A DNA stretch of 64,000 bases from Megaleporinus macrocephalus (lineage: Eukaryota; Chordata; Actinopteri; Characiformes; Anostomidae), in assembly GCA_021613375.1 (NCBI GenBank), contig CM038704.1, forward strand, positions 33,170,582-33,234,581. Direction: 5' to 3'. How positions within the stretch are numbered: position 1 is the stretch's first letter; each line of letters starts with the position of its first letter. Below the pieces are notes generated by a model. The model made no database searches, was not told the origin of the DNA, and saw nothing but the letters and a program-made list of their open reading frames with translations. Below are positions 1 to 9,360 of the stretch, piece by piece. Position numbers and translations under genes: made by a program.

Positions 1-239
1 AAACTTGTACTGACTGTGCTGACAGTATCTAATAAGCAGGATGCTGGGACATGCTCAATCTTAAACTCAACACACAACATATTTCCCCATTGCTCGCTGT
101 AGTAGCCTACTCTTGAGTAGGCTGACTTTAGTAAGCCTGCTGCTTCCCCTCGCATTGCTTGCAACTATAGCAACCAATGGCTTCCATTTCCCTGGCCTGT
201 AACTTACTCTGATGTCTTTTTAGCCTTCCCATCACACTT

Positions 240-338
240 CAGTATGCATTTTTTACAATATGACCCACTCCATTACACTTGAAACATATGGGCTGTCCAC
301 ATTGACAATAAAACTCTTGAATCTTGAACCTTGAACCT
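240..338 (+). repeat. LINE 3'-tail-like fragment
   Basis: The stretch ends in an AATAAA signal (about 307) followed by short CTTGAA-type tandem repeats (about 315-338). This is how many fish LINE 3' ends look. No coding part of the element is visible upstream, so it would be a severely 5'-truncated copy. The call rests on tail structure only. Confidence 0.35.
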
Positions 339-1190
339 CTGTGCACCTTGGTGGATTTCTAGGTCTGCTTTCAGGACTGCAGACATTCTGTTGGACCTCA
401 AGCATTGTCGATTTTCTAACAGCGTTCAGAGATTTCAGTTCAGTTCAGTTACTTGATCTTGCTCTGTTAACTGCTTCTCTTCACGAAGACCTTTTAAGGC
501 AATGCTATGTTTATCCTGAGTAAAGATGACTGAGCAACCAGTCTCATCCATGATTTCTAAATGCATTTGTCTGTGCCAGTTCAGAGGGCCATAGGACCTA
601 CTGTCATCCACAGCCTTATTATGTACTTCCAGAAGACTTGATTGAGGTTTGGCCCTGTGCTGCCTTGGGACTTTATTATCAGCAGATTCCTGGGACATTT
701 TTTTTCTGTACACTCAATTCACATTTTCAATTGATTACAGTCTGTGGTGCAGTGTCTTAAGAATACTGTTCAATAATGACACTCGTTGCCGTGCAGTCCT
801 CCAAGGTGGGGTTTTGACACAGAAACACTACGGCTGCTAATAACACCACAGACGAGTTGACCCTTCTTGTTAAAGAACCACCAACCATGTCTGTTCAGCT
901 TTCGCCGAAGCTGGATGCACTGCACACAGTCTTCACCACTGCTGTATTTACACTACAACCATTCGGTTTTATTTCAGTAGAGCAAAACCTGAGCAAAGCC
1001 CCACTCCTGGTACTAAAATTGCGGTGGAAATGGTAACATACAATTACTAATTTTGGGGTTGTTTTATTTGCCCATGACTTTGCAGTTTAATCCTGGATGC
1101 TAATTCCCTTTTCTGAAACTTTGCCCAACGTGGAGTGAAGCATGTAGTAAATTTCCACCTTAACCAAATATTACAAAATAAATACAGCAG
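339..1190. other. No gene recognised
   Basis: AT-rich DNA with only short chance ORFs in all frames. I see no conserved protein motif, RNA gene or clear repeat boundary. Confidence 0.5.
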
Positions 1191-1411
1191 TGTCTTTCCT
1201 GAATTTCTAATTGATTTTGTTTGTAAACAAATTGCAGTGCAAACAATACAGTAAATGTATATTACTGTAAAAATTTGATTCCAGTTCAATTTCCTGCTGT
1301 CAGTCTCCCACATACAGCCATGTGTAACACTGTGTTGTGTGTAAGTTTGTATTTTGTTTGTAACACATACTGTTTTAACTGATGTACCACAGAATGTGTG
1401 GCGTTCTTACA
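1191..1411 (+). repeat. Diverged direct repeat, copy A
   Basis: About 220 bp that recurs in the same orientation at 2092-2307. Both copies open with TGTCTTTCCTGAAT, share AACAAATTGCAGTGC and TTTGATTCCAGTTCAATTT, and close with CCACAGAATGTGTGGCGTTC. The two differ by many substitutions and small indels. The origin is unknown: it could be an old local duplication, or two copies of an uncharacterised repeat. Confidence 0.85.
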
Positions 1412-2091
1412 GTTTTTCTTAGTCGATTTGGTTCATTTCTCAGATCAGAATTGAAATTCTCAAAACTATTCATTCAATCTCCATATCTCCTCGTCACTTG
1501 TGCACATCATAATAGTGTTTCTCGTTGTGTTTCCCATTTTGCAAATGCTTTTGTACATTCATGCAAATGGTCATGTACAATTGTCTGCTGTTTTTTGCGT
1601 TATCAATTGCTTATGTCACGTTTATCAAAATGTGTTCTACTGCTTGTCTGTTGAATTGTCTTACCTTCCAAAACATTTAGGTTTTAGATCACTGCCTAGG
1701 TCATTATATGCAAAAGTGCTGTTGTCGTAATCTCTCAGGCATAATTTATACATTTCTATAAAAACTTTTTTTATTATTACAGTCATTTATTTTAGTCATT
1801 ATTTTCCATAATATCAGTCTGTAGTCTGGACACACAGTAGGATATCACAGCAGATTCCTGCAAAGGCTGGATTAGACACTCCAAGTGATTCTGTACACGC
1901 TGCATTGCAAGGGAAGATATCCAGTGTGACGTGGATGAAAATATGTGGCTCAATAGAAAGCGTCAGGATGTATAGAAAAGAAAGCACTCTAATTCTTTAA
2001 GTTTTTGTCTCAGGTTGTTTTGGATGTTTAGAGTAAGTTTCTAATTGTGTGGTTTTTCCTTTGTGTTATCGAGTGCTGCCAAACCATTTTC
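1412..2091. other. No gene recognised between the two repeat copies
   Basis: AT-rich sequence between the two copies. The open frames seen here (for example 1382-1654 +) show no recognisable domain and look like chance. Confidence 0.45.
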
Positions 2092-2307
2092 TGTCTTTCC
2101 TGAATCTGATTTTGTTTGTCAACAAATTGCAGTGCGAACAATACAGTAAAAGAGTTTTACTATATAAATTTGATTCCAGTTCAATTTTTTTGCTGTCAGT
2201 CTCGCACATACAGTCATGTGTAAGTTTGTGTTCTGTGTAATTTTGTATTTTGTGTGCAACACATATCATTTTAATTGATACGCCACAGAATGTGTGGCGT
2301 TCTTATA
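2092..2307 (+). repeat. Diverged direct repeat, copy B
   Basis: Second copy of the ~220-bp repeat at 1191-1411, start-to-start spacing about 900 bp. It carries its own indels, for example a longer T-run within the TTCAATTTTTTTGC segment. It lies just upstream of the putative 5' end of the L2-type LINE. Confidence 0.85.
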
Positions 2308-2870
2308 ATCTAAAGCTAGTTTCCATTAGAATATACTCACAATGAACCTGTGATCGGTGGCTCTGTGATCTGCTAGTTTCATCCTGAGTGTTTGTGGGAA
2401 ACATACAGCTTCTGTGTTTGATTAATCTGTTTTATTGTATATTAACCATCTGGAGACCCTTACAAACTATTTTCACAGGACTACATACCACAGAGAGTGG
2501 AGACTGCAGTTTAGCTTTCCAACAAAAGCTGGTGGTAAGATTTTAAATCGACTGAAAAAAGTAAGTACCACTATCTTGTACTATGGCTGCGTTTGCTTGT
2601 GTGGAGTGTGGAATGTATAGTGCTAGTCCTCTCTCCACCACTAGTGACAATAATAGTGGGTTAGTTTGTGAGAACTGCCAGCTCATTTCTACTCTGGTGG
2701 AGAAGGTGAACCAGTTAGAGGTGCGCATTCAGGGTTTAATCAGGGATAGAGAGCAGAGTTCAGTGTTGTCTACCCCGGGTGCCTTAGGGAGAGTTAGAGT
2801 TAGAGTCCCAGCGACTCCGGCTGTAGAGCCCCCGCAGCAGGGCGAATGGTTGACGGTTCGGCGGCATAGT

Positions 2871-2925
2871 AACAAAGCTAAAGCTGACGCTAAAGCTAAC
2901 GCTGAGGCCAAAGCTAAGGCTAGCC
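2871..2925 (+). repeat. Lys/Ala-coding short tandem repeat inside ORF1
   Basis: Repeated AARGCT-type hexamers encode alternating Lys-Ala, with Asp, Asn and Glu variants, between the coiled coil and the SGNH domain of the LINE ORF1. The segment is basic and low in complexity, consistent with a flexible nucleic-acid-binding linker. It probably grew by replication slippage. Confidence 0.7.
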
Positions 2926-3518
2926 CACCTGTGCACCACGCACCTATTCGCGTGTCAAACAGATATTCTCCTCTCGGTGAAACACCCACCGAGGAGTCTG
3001 TCAAAGGTACTCTGGTTATAGGAAGCTCTATTGTACGACACGTGAAATTAGCTACACCTTTAGGGGCACCAGCAGCTAGAGTTATCTGCTTACCAGGAGC
3101 CATGGCGCCGGACATTAGCAGCAACCTTAGGGTGTTAGCAAAGAATAGATATTCGAGGATAGTGATTCACGTAGGTGGTAACGATATCCGTATGCGGCAG
3201 TCTGAGGTCACTAAGAGTAATATTAAAGAGGTGATCAAAATAGCCCATACGATGTCCGATGCCGTAATATGCTCTGGTCCTATTCCAAGACGGCAGGGTG
3301 CTGAAGCTTACAGCAGGCTTTGGACGCTACACTGCTGAATGTCCAAGTGGTCTGCAGAAAATCACGTGGGCTTCATAGACAATTGGTCCAAGTTTGAGGG
3401 GAAGTCTGGTCTCGTAGGGCGGGACGGTGTCCACCCCACGCGGGAGGGTGCCGCTCTGCTATCGTGCAGCATAGCCCATAGCCTGTTAGTTAGCCGGCAG
3501 AGCAGCGTAGGTAGTTGC

Positions 3519-3521
3519 TGA
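3519..3521 (+). other. In-frame TGA between ORF1 and ORF2
   Basis: This stop separates ORF1 from ORF2. The next codons are CTG TCC and the frame then stays open without a stop into the endonuclease. There is no ATG in frame for the first ~70 codons. The second SGNH-type LINE in the window has the same arrangement (TGA CTG at 63660-63665). Readthrough, rather than re-initiation, is the simplest way to make ORF2 from this layout. Confidence 0.6.
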
Positions 3522-4529
3522 CTGTCCAGAGCCGAGACCAGGCAGCAGACAAACAGGCTAAACCGACCGTCTGCTCGCTGCCGTAAGACGTCACATAGGT
3601 ACAACTATATTGAGACTGTTTCACTGCCCCGAATTAAACACAAACCTAGAAAATCTAAATCAGTTTGTTTAAATAACTTAATTAATATAAGAATATTAGA
3701 TCCAGTGTCTAGCTGCAGTGTTTCTGAATTAAGGTTTGGTTTATTTAATATAAGATCACTGAACTCTAAGGCTATCATTGTAAATGATACAATAACGTAT
3801 CATAAAATTTATGTGTTATGTCTCGTAGAAACATGGATTAAACCTGAGGAATATTTGGCATTAAATGAAGCCACTCCCATAGGCTATAAGTATGTACACA
3901 GCCCCAGACTGTCCGGTAAAGGAGGGGGTATATGTGTCATTCATAAAAATTCATTAGACATGAGTCAGAAACACAATCTCACTTTCAATTCTTTTGAAAT
4001 TCTTCTCATAAACATCACCAATCTGACCACTAATAGAAGTGTACTCACCCTAGTCAGCATTTATAGACCACCAGGACCTTATTCTGAATTCTTAAAAGAA
4101 TTTAGTGACTTTGTTACAGATTTAGCAGTGAGCACTGAGAAAGTAATAATTGCAGGAGATTTTAATATTCACTTTGAAAACTCAGCAGATCCATTAAAAA
4201 AGGCTTTCTCATCTATCTTAGACTCTGTTGGTCTCACTCAGAATGTAATAGGGCCTACACATTCCTGTAATCACACACTAGATCTAGTTTTGACCTTAGG
4301 TGTTGATATACATAATCTTACTGTTCTTTCACAGACTTCAGTAGTTTCAGATCACCACCTAATTTCATATGAATTGAGTCTTAGTAAAAATTTATGTACA
4401 TCACCCTGTTATTGCATGAAACGTTCAATAATGCCAAATACATCTCAGCACTTTATTGAAATCCTTCCAGATTTTATCAACCATAATTTTTCCATCATCA
4501 GACCCAACAGAGCTAGACAGACTAACTGA
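3522..4529 (+). pseudogene. LINE ORF2 N-terminal part: linker and APE-type endonuclease
   Basis: An open frame in phase with ORF1. About 71 linker codons are followed by an apurinic-endonuclease-like domain: FNIRSLNSK (Asn motif), VETW (metal-binding Glu), IYRPPGP, AGDFNIHF, HTLDLVL and SDHHLISYEL (terminal Asp-His). This enzyme nicks target DNA to prime reverse transcription. The linker has a possible GTG but no ATG before the domain, so a normal AUG start for ORF2 is not visible. The frame ends at 4529 because of a frameshift; the continuation toward the RT is in another frame from about 4456. All endonuclease signature residues look intact, but the protein is cut off from its RT. Confidence 0.85.
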
Positions 4530-6512
4530 CTGCGTAGAAAATACGCTCAGATTAACTTTAGACATCGTTGCACCTATAAAAATTAAAAAGATGCAACAGA
4601 AAAAGCTCGCTCCGTGGTACAACAATGAAATACGCACCTTAATACAGACAGTACGGAAATTAGAGCGCAAATGGAGAGTGACCAAGCTGGAGGTATTTCA
4701 CTCTGCTTGAAAGGACAGCCTTAGCAGTTACAGAAAGGCACTTATTAAAACACGCTCAGCATACCTGTCCACACTCATCGAACACAACAAAAACAATCCT
4801 AGAGTTTTATTTAGCACCATCGCAAAACTTCAAAAAAATCAGGCAGGAACGGAACCTCAAATACCCGCCAACCACAGCAGCAATGATTTCATGGACTTTT
4901 TCAATAGCAAAATCGAGAATATTAGACAAAATGTTCTACCAATACGAGTAACCTATCCTTCATCCGGTTTGGCTCAAACAGCATGAAATGTGGTTATAGA
5001 AGAAAGACTAGAAACATTTTTTCCACTACAGCAGACAGAACTAGAAAAACTTATCTCTTCTTCAAATTCTGCTACATGCACACTCGATATGATTCCAACA
5101 AGCCTATTGAAACAAGTATTACCAGCTATTATTAAACCTATCTTAACTATCATCAACTCTTCTCTTAGTCTGGGTCATGTACCTAAGTTTTTTAAACTAG
5201 CTGTGATAAAACCCTTGATAAAGAAGCCAAATCTTGACCCCAGAGAACTGTCCAGTTATAGACCAATTTCCAATTTAACATTTATCTCTAAGATTTTAGA
5301 AAAGGCTGTAGTCCGACAACTCTGTTCTCATCTACATAAGAACAACATATATGAAAAATTCCAATCTGGTTTTAGGCCACACCACAGCACAGAGACAGTT
5401 TTAGTTAAGATAACAAATGATCTTCTTCTTACCTCTAATCAGGGCCACGTATCTCTGTGAGTGGTGCAGCTTTTGACACTATAGATCACGCTATTCTCTT
5501 GGACAGACTAGAAAATATAGTTGGAATCACAGGAACAGCGTTATCCTGGTTCACATCTTACCTTGGTGATCGCTTTCAGTTTGTAAAGATAAATAATGTA
5601 TCGTCTAACTCTACAAAAGTGAAATAAGGAGTTCCACAAGGTTCTGTTTTAGGTCCTCTGTTATTTACACTATATATGCTACCATTAGGCTCAGTTATAA
5701 ATAGACATGGAATTAGTTTCCACCTTTATGCCGATGATACACAACTGTACATATCAGCCAAACCAGATGATAAATCCAGATTAAATAAGATAAAAGATAA
5801 GATGTGTAAGAGATATTAGACTTTGGATGCTACAGAACTTCCTTCTTCTGAACCCTGACAAAACAGAAGTTCTCCTCCTCGGCCCAAAGGCTGCTCGGAT
5901 TAAATGTTCAGATTTAATGTTAAATCTTGCTGACTTCTCTGTAGTTCCTGGTTCAGTAGCCAAAAATCTTGTGTAACAATTGACTCAGATCTGGCATTTA
6001 ATCAACACATTGGTAATATTACAAGAAAAGCGTTTCTTCACCTACGAAACATTTCAAAGTTAAGAAATGCGTTATCTGATGCTGAAAAGTTAGTGCATGC
6101 CTTTATAACCTCAAGGCTAGATTATTGCAATGCATTATTGTCAGGATGCTCCAGCAGGAACCTGAATAAACTTCAGTTAGTTCAGAACACTTTTTAATCG
6201 GTTCCGGTTAAATTCCGTATCGACTATAAAATTCTATTACTGACGTATAAAACCCTGCACGGTCTCACACCGGAGTACCTACAAGATCTAATTTCCTATT
6301 ATGAACCGCCACGTTCACTTAGTTCACAGGATGCTGGTTTTCTAATAGTTCCTAAAATTCAGAAGACTACAATGGGGGGAAGAGCTTTTTCCTACAAAGC
6401 CCCAAAATTGTGGAATAATCTCCCAGTTAATGTTCGGGACTCTGACACAGTCTCAATATTTAAGTCTAGACTGGCAACATACTTGTTTAGTGTAGCTTTT
6501 GGTAATAAATCT
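4456..6512 (+). pseudogene. LINE ORF2 C-terminal part: reverse transcriptase, broken
   Basis: Continuation of ORF2 after a frameshift, with stops at 4708, 4984 and 5458 and further frame changes. RT motifs are readable in pieces: SSYRPISNLTFISKILEK and FQSGFRPHHSTET (about 5255-5400), GAAFDTIDHAILLDRL (motif A, about 5463-5510), [13 protein letters not shown] (motif B, about 5630-5670) and [10 protein letters not shown] (catalytic motif C, about 5728-5757). The C-terminus includes MGGRAFSYKAPKLWNNLP, typical of the L2 group. Around 5455 a small deletion just before motif A removes the expected residues. A second deletion lies near 6195. This copy is dead. Confidence 0.85.
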
Positions 6513-6626
6513 TCTCTTTTAGATAAAGGCAGTAGATCTGGGGGTTCATGGACACAGAGATTTATGGTAAACTGTGATGTTGGTGCTGTTGTTCCACCAC
6601 TTCACGCGATCACACAGGTTTGTTGA

Positions 6627-7333
6627 CGGTGGAGAGTCTCTCAGGGTGCTCTCATGTCCATGTTACCTTCTGGTTCTCTCCTTTTAGTTTAGGCTGTTAT
6701 AGTGAGTCACCAACCACACTCTAAAATTCTGAATATTCATATTCTCTACAGTCATACTCCCGAGCCCAACTAACTCTCTCTCTTTACTCTTCCTGAGGTA
6801 ATGACTGTCCTCCCGTCTGTTGAACGCTGTTGAAGGACTGATCATCGGGCCATCACCCCACCATCACCAGCCAGCTCACCTGTCCATTTACTGCTACACC
6901 CTCAGTTACATCACTGTGCCATCCAGATGTGCCAGCATTGAGATAGGATGGGACTGTTTCAGCTCACGCCCACTTTACATAAAGACTCAGTCATAGACTG
7001 CCTCAGCCAGAGACTGCCTCAGTCATACACTGCCTCTATCTGTGCAGCTTCTAAAGCTTTGCTATCCAGATTTCAAACAGAGGCTCATTTCTTTGGTATT
7101 TAGTTAAAACTGTAAATACTGTTTGACCAGAAGAGGATGGGTCTCCCCTTGTGAGTCTGGTTCCTCCCAAGGTTTCTTCCTCCAGTTGAGGGAGTTTTTC
7201 CTTGCCACTGTTGCCTCTGGCTTGCTCACTGGGGGATATATATTATAACTGTCTGTTTTCAAAACTCTGTAAAGCTGCTTTGAGACAACATCGTTGTAAA
7301 AAGCGCTATATAAATAAACTTGACTTGACTTGT
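6627..7333 (+). mobile_element. L2-type LINE 3' UTR and tail
   Basis: Non-coding 3' part of the element, including AGGTTTCTTCCTCC and the terminal block AAAGCGCTATATAAATAAA followed by TTGACTTGACTTG. The segment 6615-7200 is clearly alignable with 51767-52350, and the last ~80 bp with 35190-35262, so it defines a family represented three times here. Confidence 0.85.
7285..7297 (+). promoter_or_regulatory. L2 3'-terminal stem-loop
   Basis: ACAAC-ATC-GTTGT forms a small perfect hairpin just upstream of AAAAAGCGCTATATAAATAAA. In eel UnaL2 and zebrafish L2 elements a 3'-tail stem-loop is the known recognition site for the element's RT. The same hairpin with one mismatch occurs in the fragment ending at 35262. 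Confidence 0.65.
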
Positions 7334-7627
7334 TGCACTGACAACATGACTAAGTATTTTGACTAGCTTGTTTATAGGCAATGACACACAGACTAGGCAT
7401 TCTGATGGCACTGACTAGTTGATTGACATAAATATTTGCTCTTGAGGCAAAAACAACGAATTCTGAGCGAGATACGTGCCTTTTCAGGTATTTCATTGAG
7501 TTCTGCTGTTTGCACTAACTGTTTTGAGAAATGCACTTGTTGTGATTGCCAGTGTAAATCATGATGTGAGAATATACCTGCCTGTAATGGTAGACATGCA
7601 GAGTACAAACCAGAACCATCCTCAAAC

Positions 7628-7890
7628 AGTCGTGGCAGTCATGGCCTTAAGACGTGGCAGTCGTGGCCTGAAGGATAGGGATCCGGTCTTGTGACCGGAA
7701 GGTGTGACGACTGAGGTGCCCGTGAGCAAGACACCTAACCGCCCAACTGCTCCCCGGGTGCCGTGGATAGGGCTGCCCACCGCTTCGGGCACGTGTGCTC
7801 ACTGCCCACTAGTGTGTGTATATGTGGGTGTTTCACTGCACGGATGGGTTAAATATGGAGGTCAAATTCCGCTGTGTACAAAAACACATG
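7628..7890 (+). mobile_element. tRNA-derived SINE with duplicated head and lost B box
   Basis: The sequence contains a pol III A-box-like TGGCAGTCGTGG (7655-7666), then CGGTCTTGTGACCGGAAGG, GACTGAGGTGCCCGTGAGCA, ACTGCTCCCCGGGTGCCGTG, and a tail with GGATGGGTTAAATATGGAGG. I recognise this from memory as an abundant SINE of ostariophysan fish. The region where the B box (GGTTCGATTCC type) should lie is missing: GACCGGAAGG runs straight into GTGACGACTGAGG. The head is present twice (7628-7651 and 7652-7674). Confidence 0.75.
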
Positions 7891-9107
7891 TGGCTGATTC
7901 GAGTTCTGTTAAAAAAAAAGTTTACAAACATAGAAGTACATTCCTCTTCACTCTATGGAAACAGTTTTACACTTATATCACACTCTACAGGTAAAGCATG
8001 AAATAATTACCACAAAATAATAACTTTTGTTGTGTCAGTGACCTCGATGACTTCATACTAGACTTGAATAGACATCCAGCCTTCTAAAACAAAGCTGTGC
8101 AAAGTTTTGTCAAAACCTGGGAAGGCCAGAACAGGAGTTTAGGTCACTGGGTTTAGGTTTAGGTCACCCTACACCTTTTAGTCTCCACATGCACATGTCA
8201 CATAAACTGTTGGTGAAGAAACTCTCGTAGGCACTTTACACTCGCGAGGTGTTAAGAGTTTCTTATATGTACAGTGTGTAATCTAACAGTACGAACACAT
8301 ATGTGGTTAATTCAATAGAAGGGATGCTCCTAAAATGTTTCTCACATTTCAACAGAAAGCTCCTGAGCTAATAATTTTACACTTCACCTGACTACATTCA
8401 CAAATGTATGACTATTTATTTATTTTCCTTTCAGTACACTATTAGAAAGAGAATTACTACAATTAGACTTATTAACCAGTAGTCTCACATTCAGCACTGT
8501 TTTTTATAAACAGCACTTGCATAAACAGCTTTTTAGGAAAGGTGCTTTTATAAACCTCAAGCAGCTGTCACTGTGCTTACCATACTGCCCCCTGCTGATT
8601 AGGCCAAGCATAGTCCAACACCAGACCTAATTCTAATTATTGTAGAGAGTTTAAATAAACTTATGATGTGAGAAACAATGGTATTGTATTTTCATATTAC
8701 ATTTATTAAGGTAAAAAATGTGTTTAATCATTGTTTGTAGAAGAGAAAAGGAAGAGACACTAAAAGGAAGTTTGGTGGGAATGTAAATCAGCTGTATGAT
8801 TTCCAAGACAGTTAATCGAGTGGTTGCACTCATGAAGGATGTGGTGATGGGCTTTTTATTAACTGATAGTGACTAAACTACAAAGAAAGCAGGAAAAAGC
8901 ATGAAACTGCTGAGTGCTTTGTTTTAAATGCACTCAAGGGGATCAGCAGAGTGACACAAACCTGTCAGAGTGACCACCAGTGCACATTACCCTGACAGCT
9001 GATTTAGGCCAAAATGTGCCCGGCTTCTGGAGAGGGGTGATATTTCAGTGGTTTGCAGAGTGACATCACAACCTGTTTATTCTGCGTACTCAATCAATAA
9101 CTGCTAA
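7891..9107. other. No gene recognised
   Basis: AT-rich DNA without coding motifs. It includes one CTCF-like motif (8584-8600) and moderately GC-balanced sequence around 8930-9070. Nothing else could be assigned. Confidence 0.5.
8584..8600 (-). promoter_or_regulatory. CTCF-like motif
   Basis: The minus strand reads AATCAGCAGGGGGCAGT, close to the vertebrate CTCF core (CAGCAGGGGGC). It is a prediction by eye; binding depends on the wider motif and chromatin. Confidence 0.35.
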
Positions 9108-9360
9108 TTCTCACTAGGATTGACTCTGTATTCTATTATGGAGTCACTCCTTGTTCTCACCAGGAATCACCCAGTATTCTACCAAGGAATTATTCCTTAT
9201 TCTTCTGAGGAGTAACTCCTTGGTCTCTCTAAGAATCGCTTCTTATTCACCCTAGGAATCATTTAGTATTTTAGCTAGAAATCAGTAAACATTCTACCAA
9301 GAAATAACTCTTCATTCTTTCAAGGAAGTATTCTTTATTGTTCCTACTAATATATTGTTA
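9108..9360 (+). repeat. 11-unit imperfect 23-bp tandem repeat
   Basis: Eleven consecutive 23-bp units run without an indel (9108, 9131, 9154, 9177, 9200, 9223, 9246, 9269, 9292, 9315, 9338). The approximate consensus is TTCTACCAAGGAATCAC followed by TCCTTA. Units differ by many substitutions, so the array is old, yet the period is exact. Units 2, 4 and 5 contain near-perfect or perfect 15-bp palindromes (unit 4: AAGGAAT-T-ATTCCTT). A weak twelfth unit may follow to 9383. Confidence 0.85.

Larger units (their letters stand above)
2583..3521 (+). pseudogene. LINE ORF1, SGNH-esterase gag-like protein, one internal stop
   Basis: The start ATG follows an A-rich leader. The N-terminus has a CxxC-like cysteine pair (CVECG, then CENC) and a likely coiled coil (LVEKVNQLEVRIQGL), then a Lys/Ala low-complexity stretch. 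From about residue 139 an SGNH hydrolase fold is visible: TLVIGSSIVRH (block I, Ser nucleophile), HVGGNDIR (block III) and DGVHPTREG (block V, catalytic Asp and His). In related LINEs such ORF1 proteins bind RNA and self-associate. A TGA at 3336-3338, followed at once by matching sequence in the same frame, breaks the ORF; TGG to TGA is the simplest explanation. The normal end is the TGA at 3519-3521, and ORF2 continues in the same frame after it. Confidence 0.85.
2340..7333 (+). mobile_element. L2-type LINE, near full length, decayed
   Basis: A ~5-kb non-LTR retrotransposon. In order it has a presumed 5' UTR (about 2340-2582), an ORF1 with an SGNH/esterase-like domain, an ORF2 with an APE-type endonuclease and a reverse transcriptase, a 3' UTR, and a short tail of TTGAC-type repeats (7316-7333). 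The organisation and the 3' stem-loop match the vertebrate L2 clade. The 5' boundary is a guess, because no target-site duplication was found. ORF2 has several stops and frameshifts, so this copy cannot encode the full enzyme. 3'-UTR relatives occur at 51762-52378 and 35101-35262. Confidence 0.85.
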
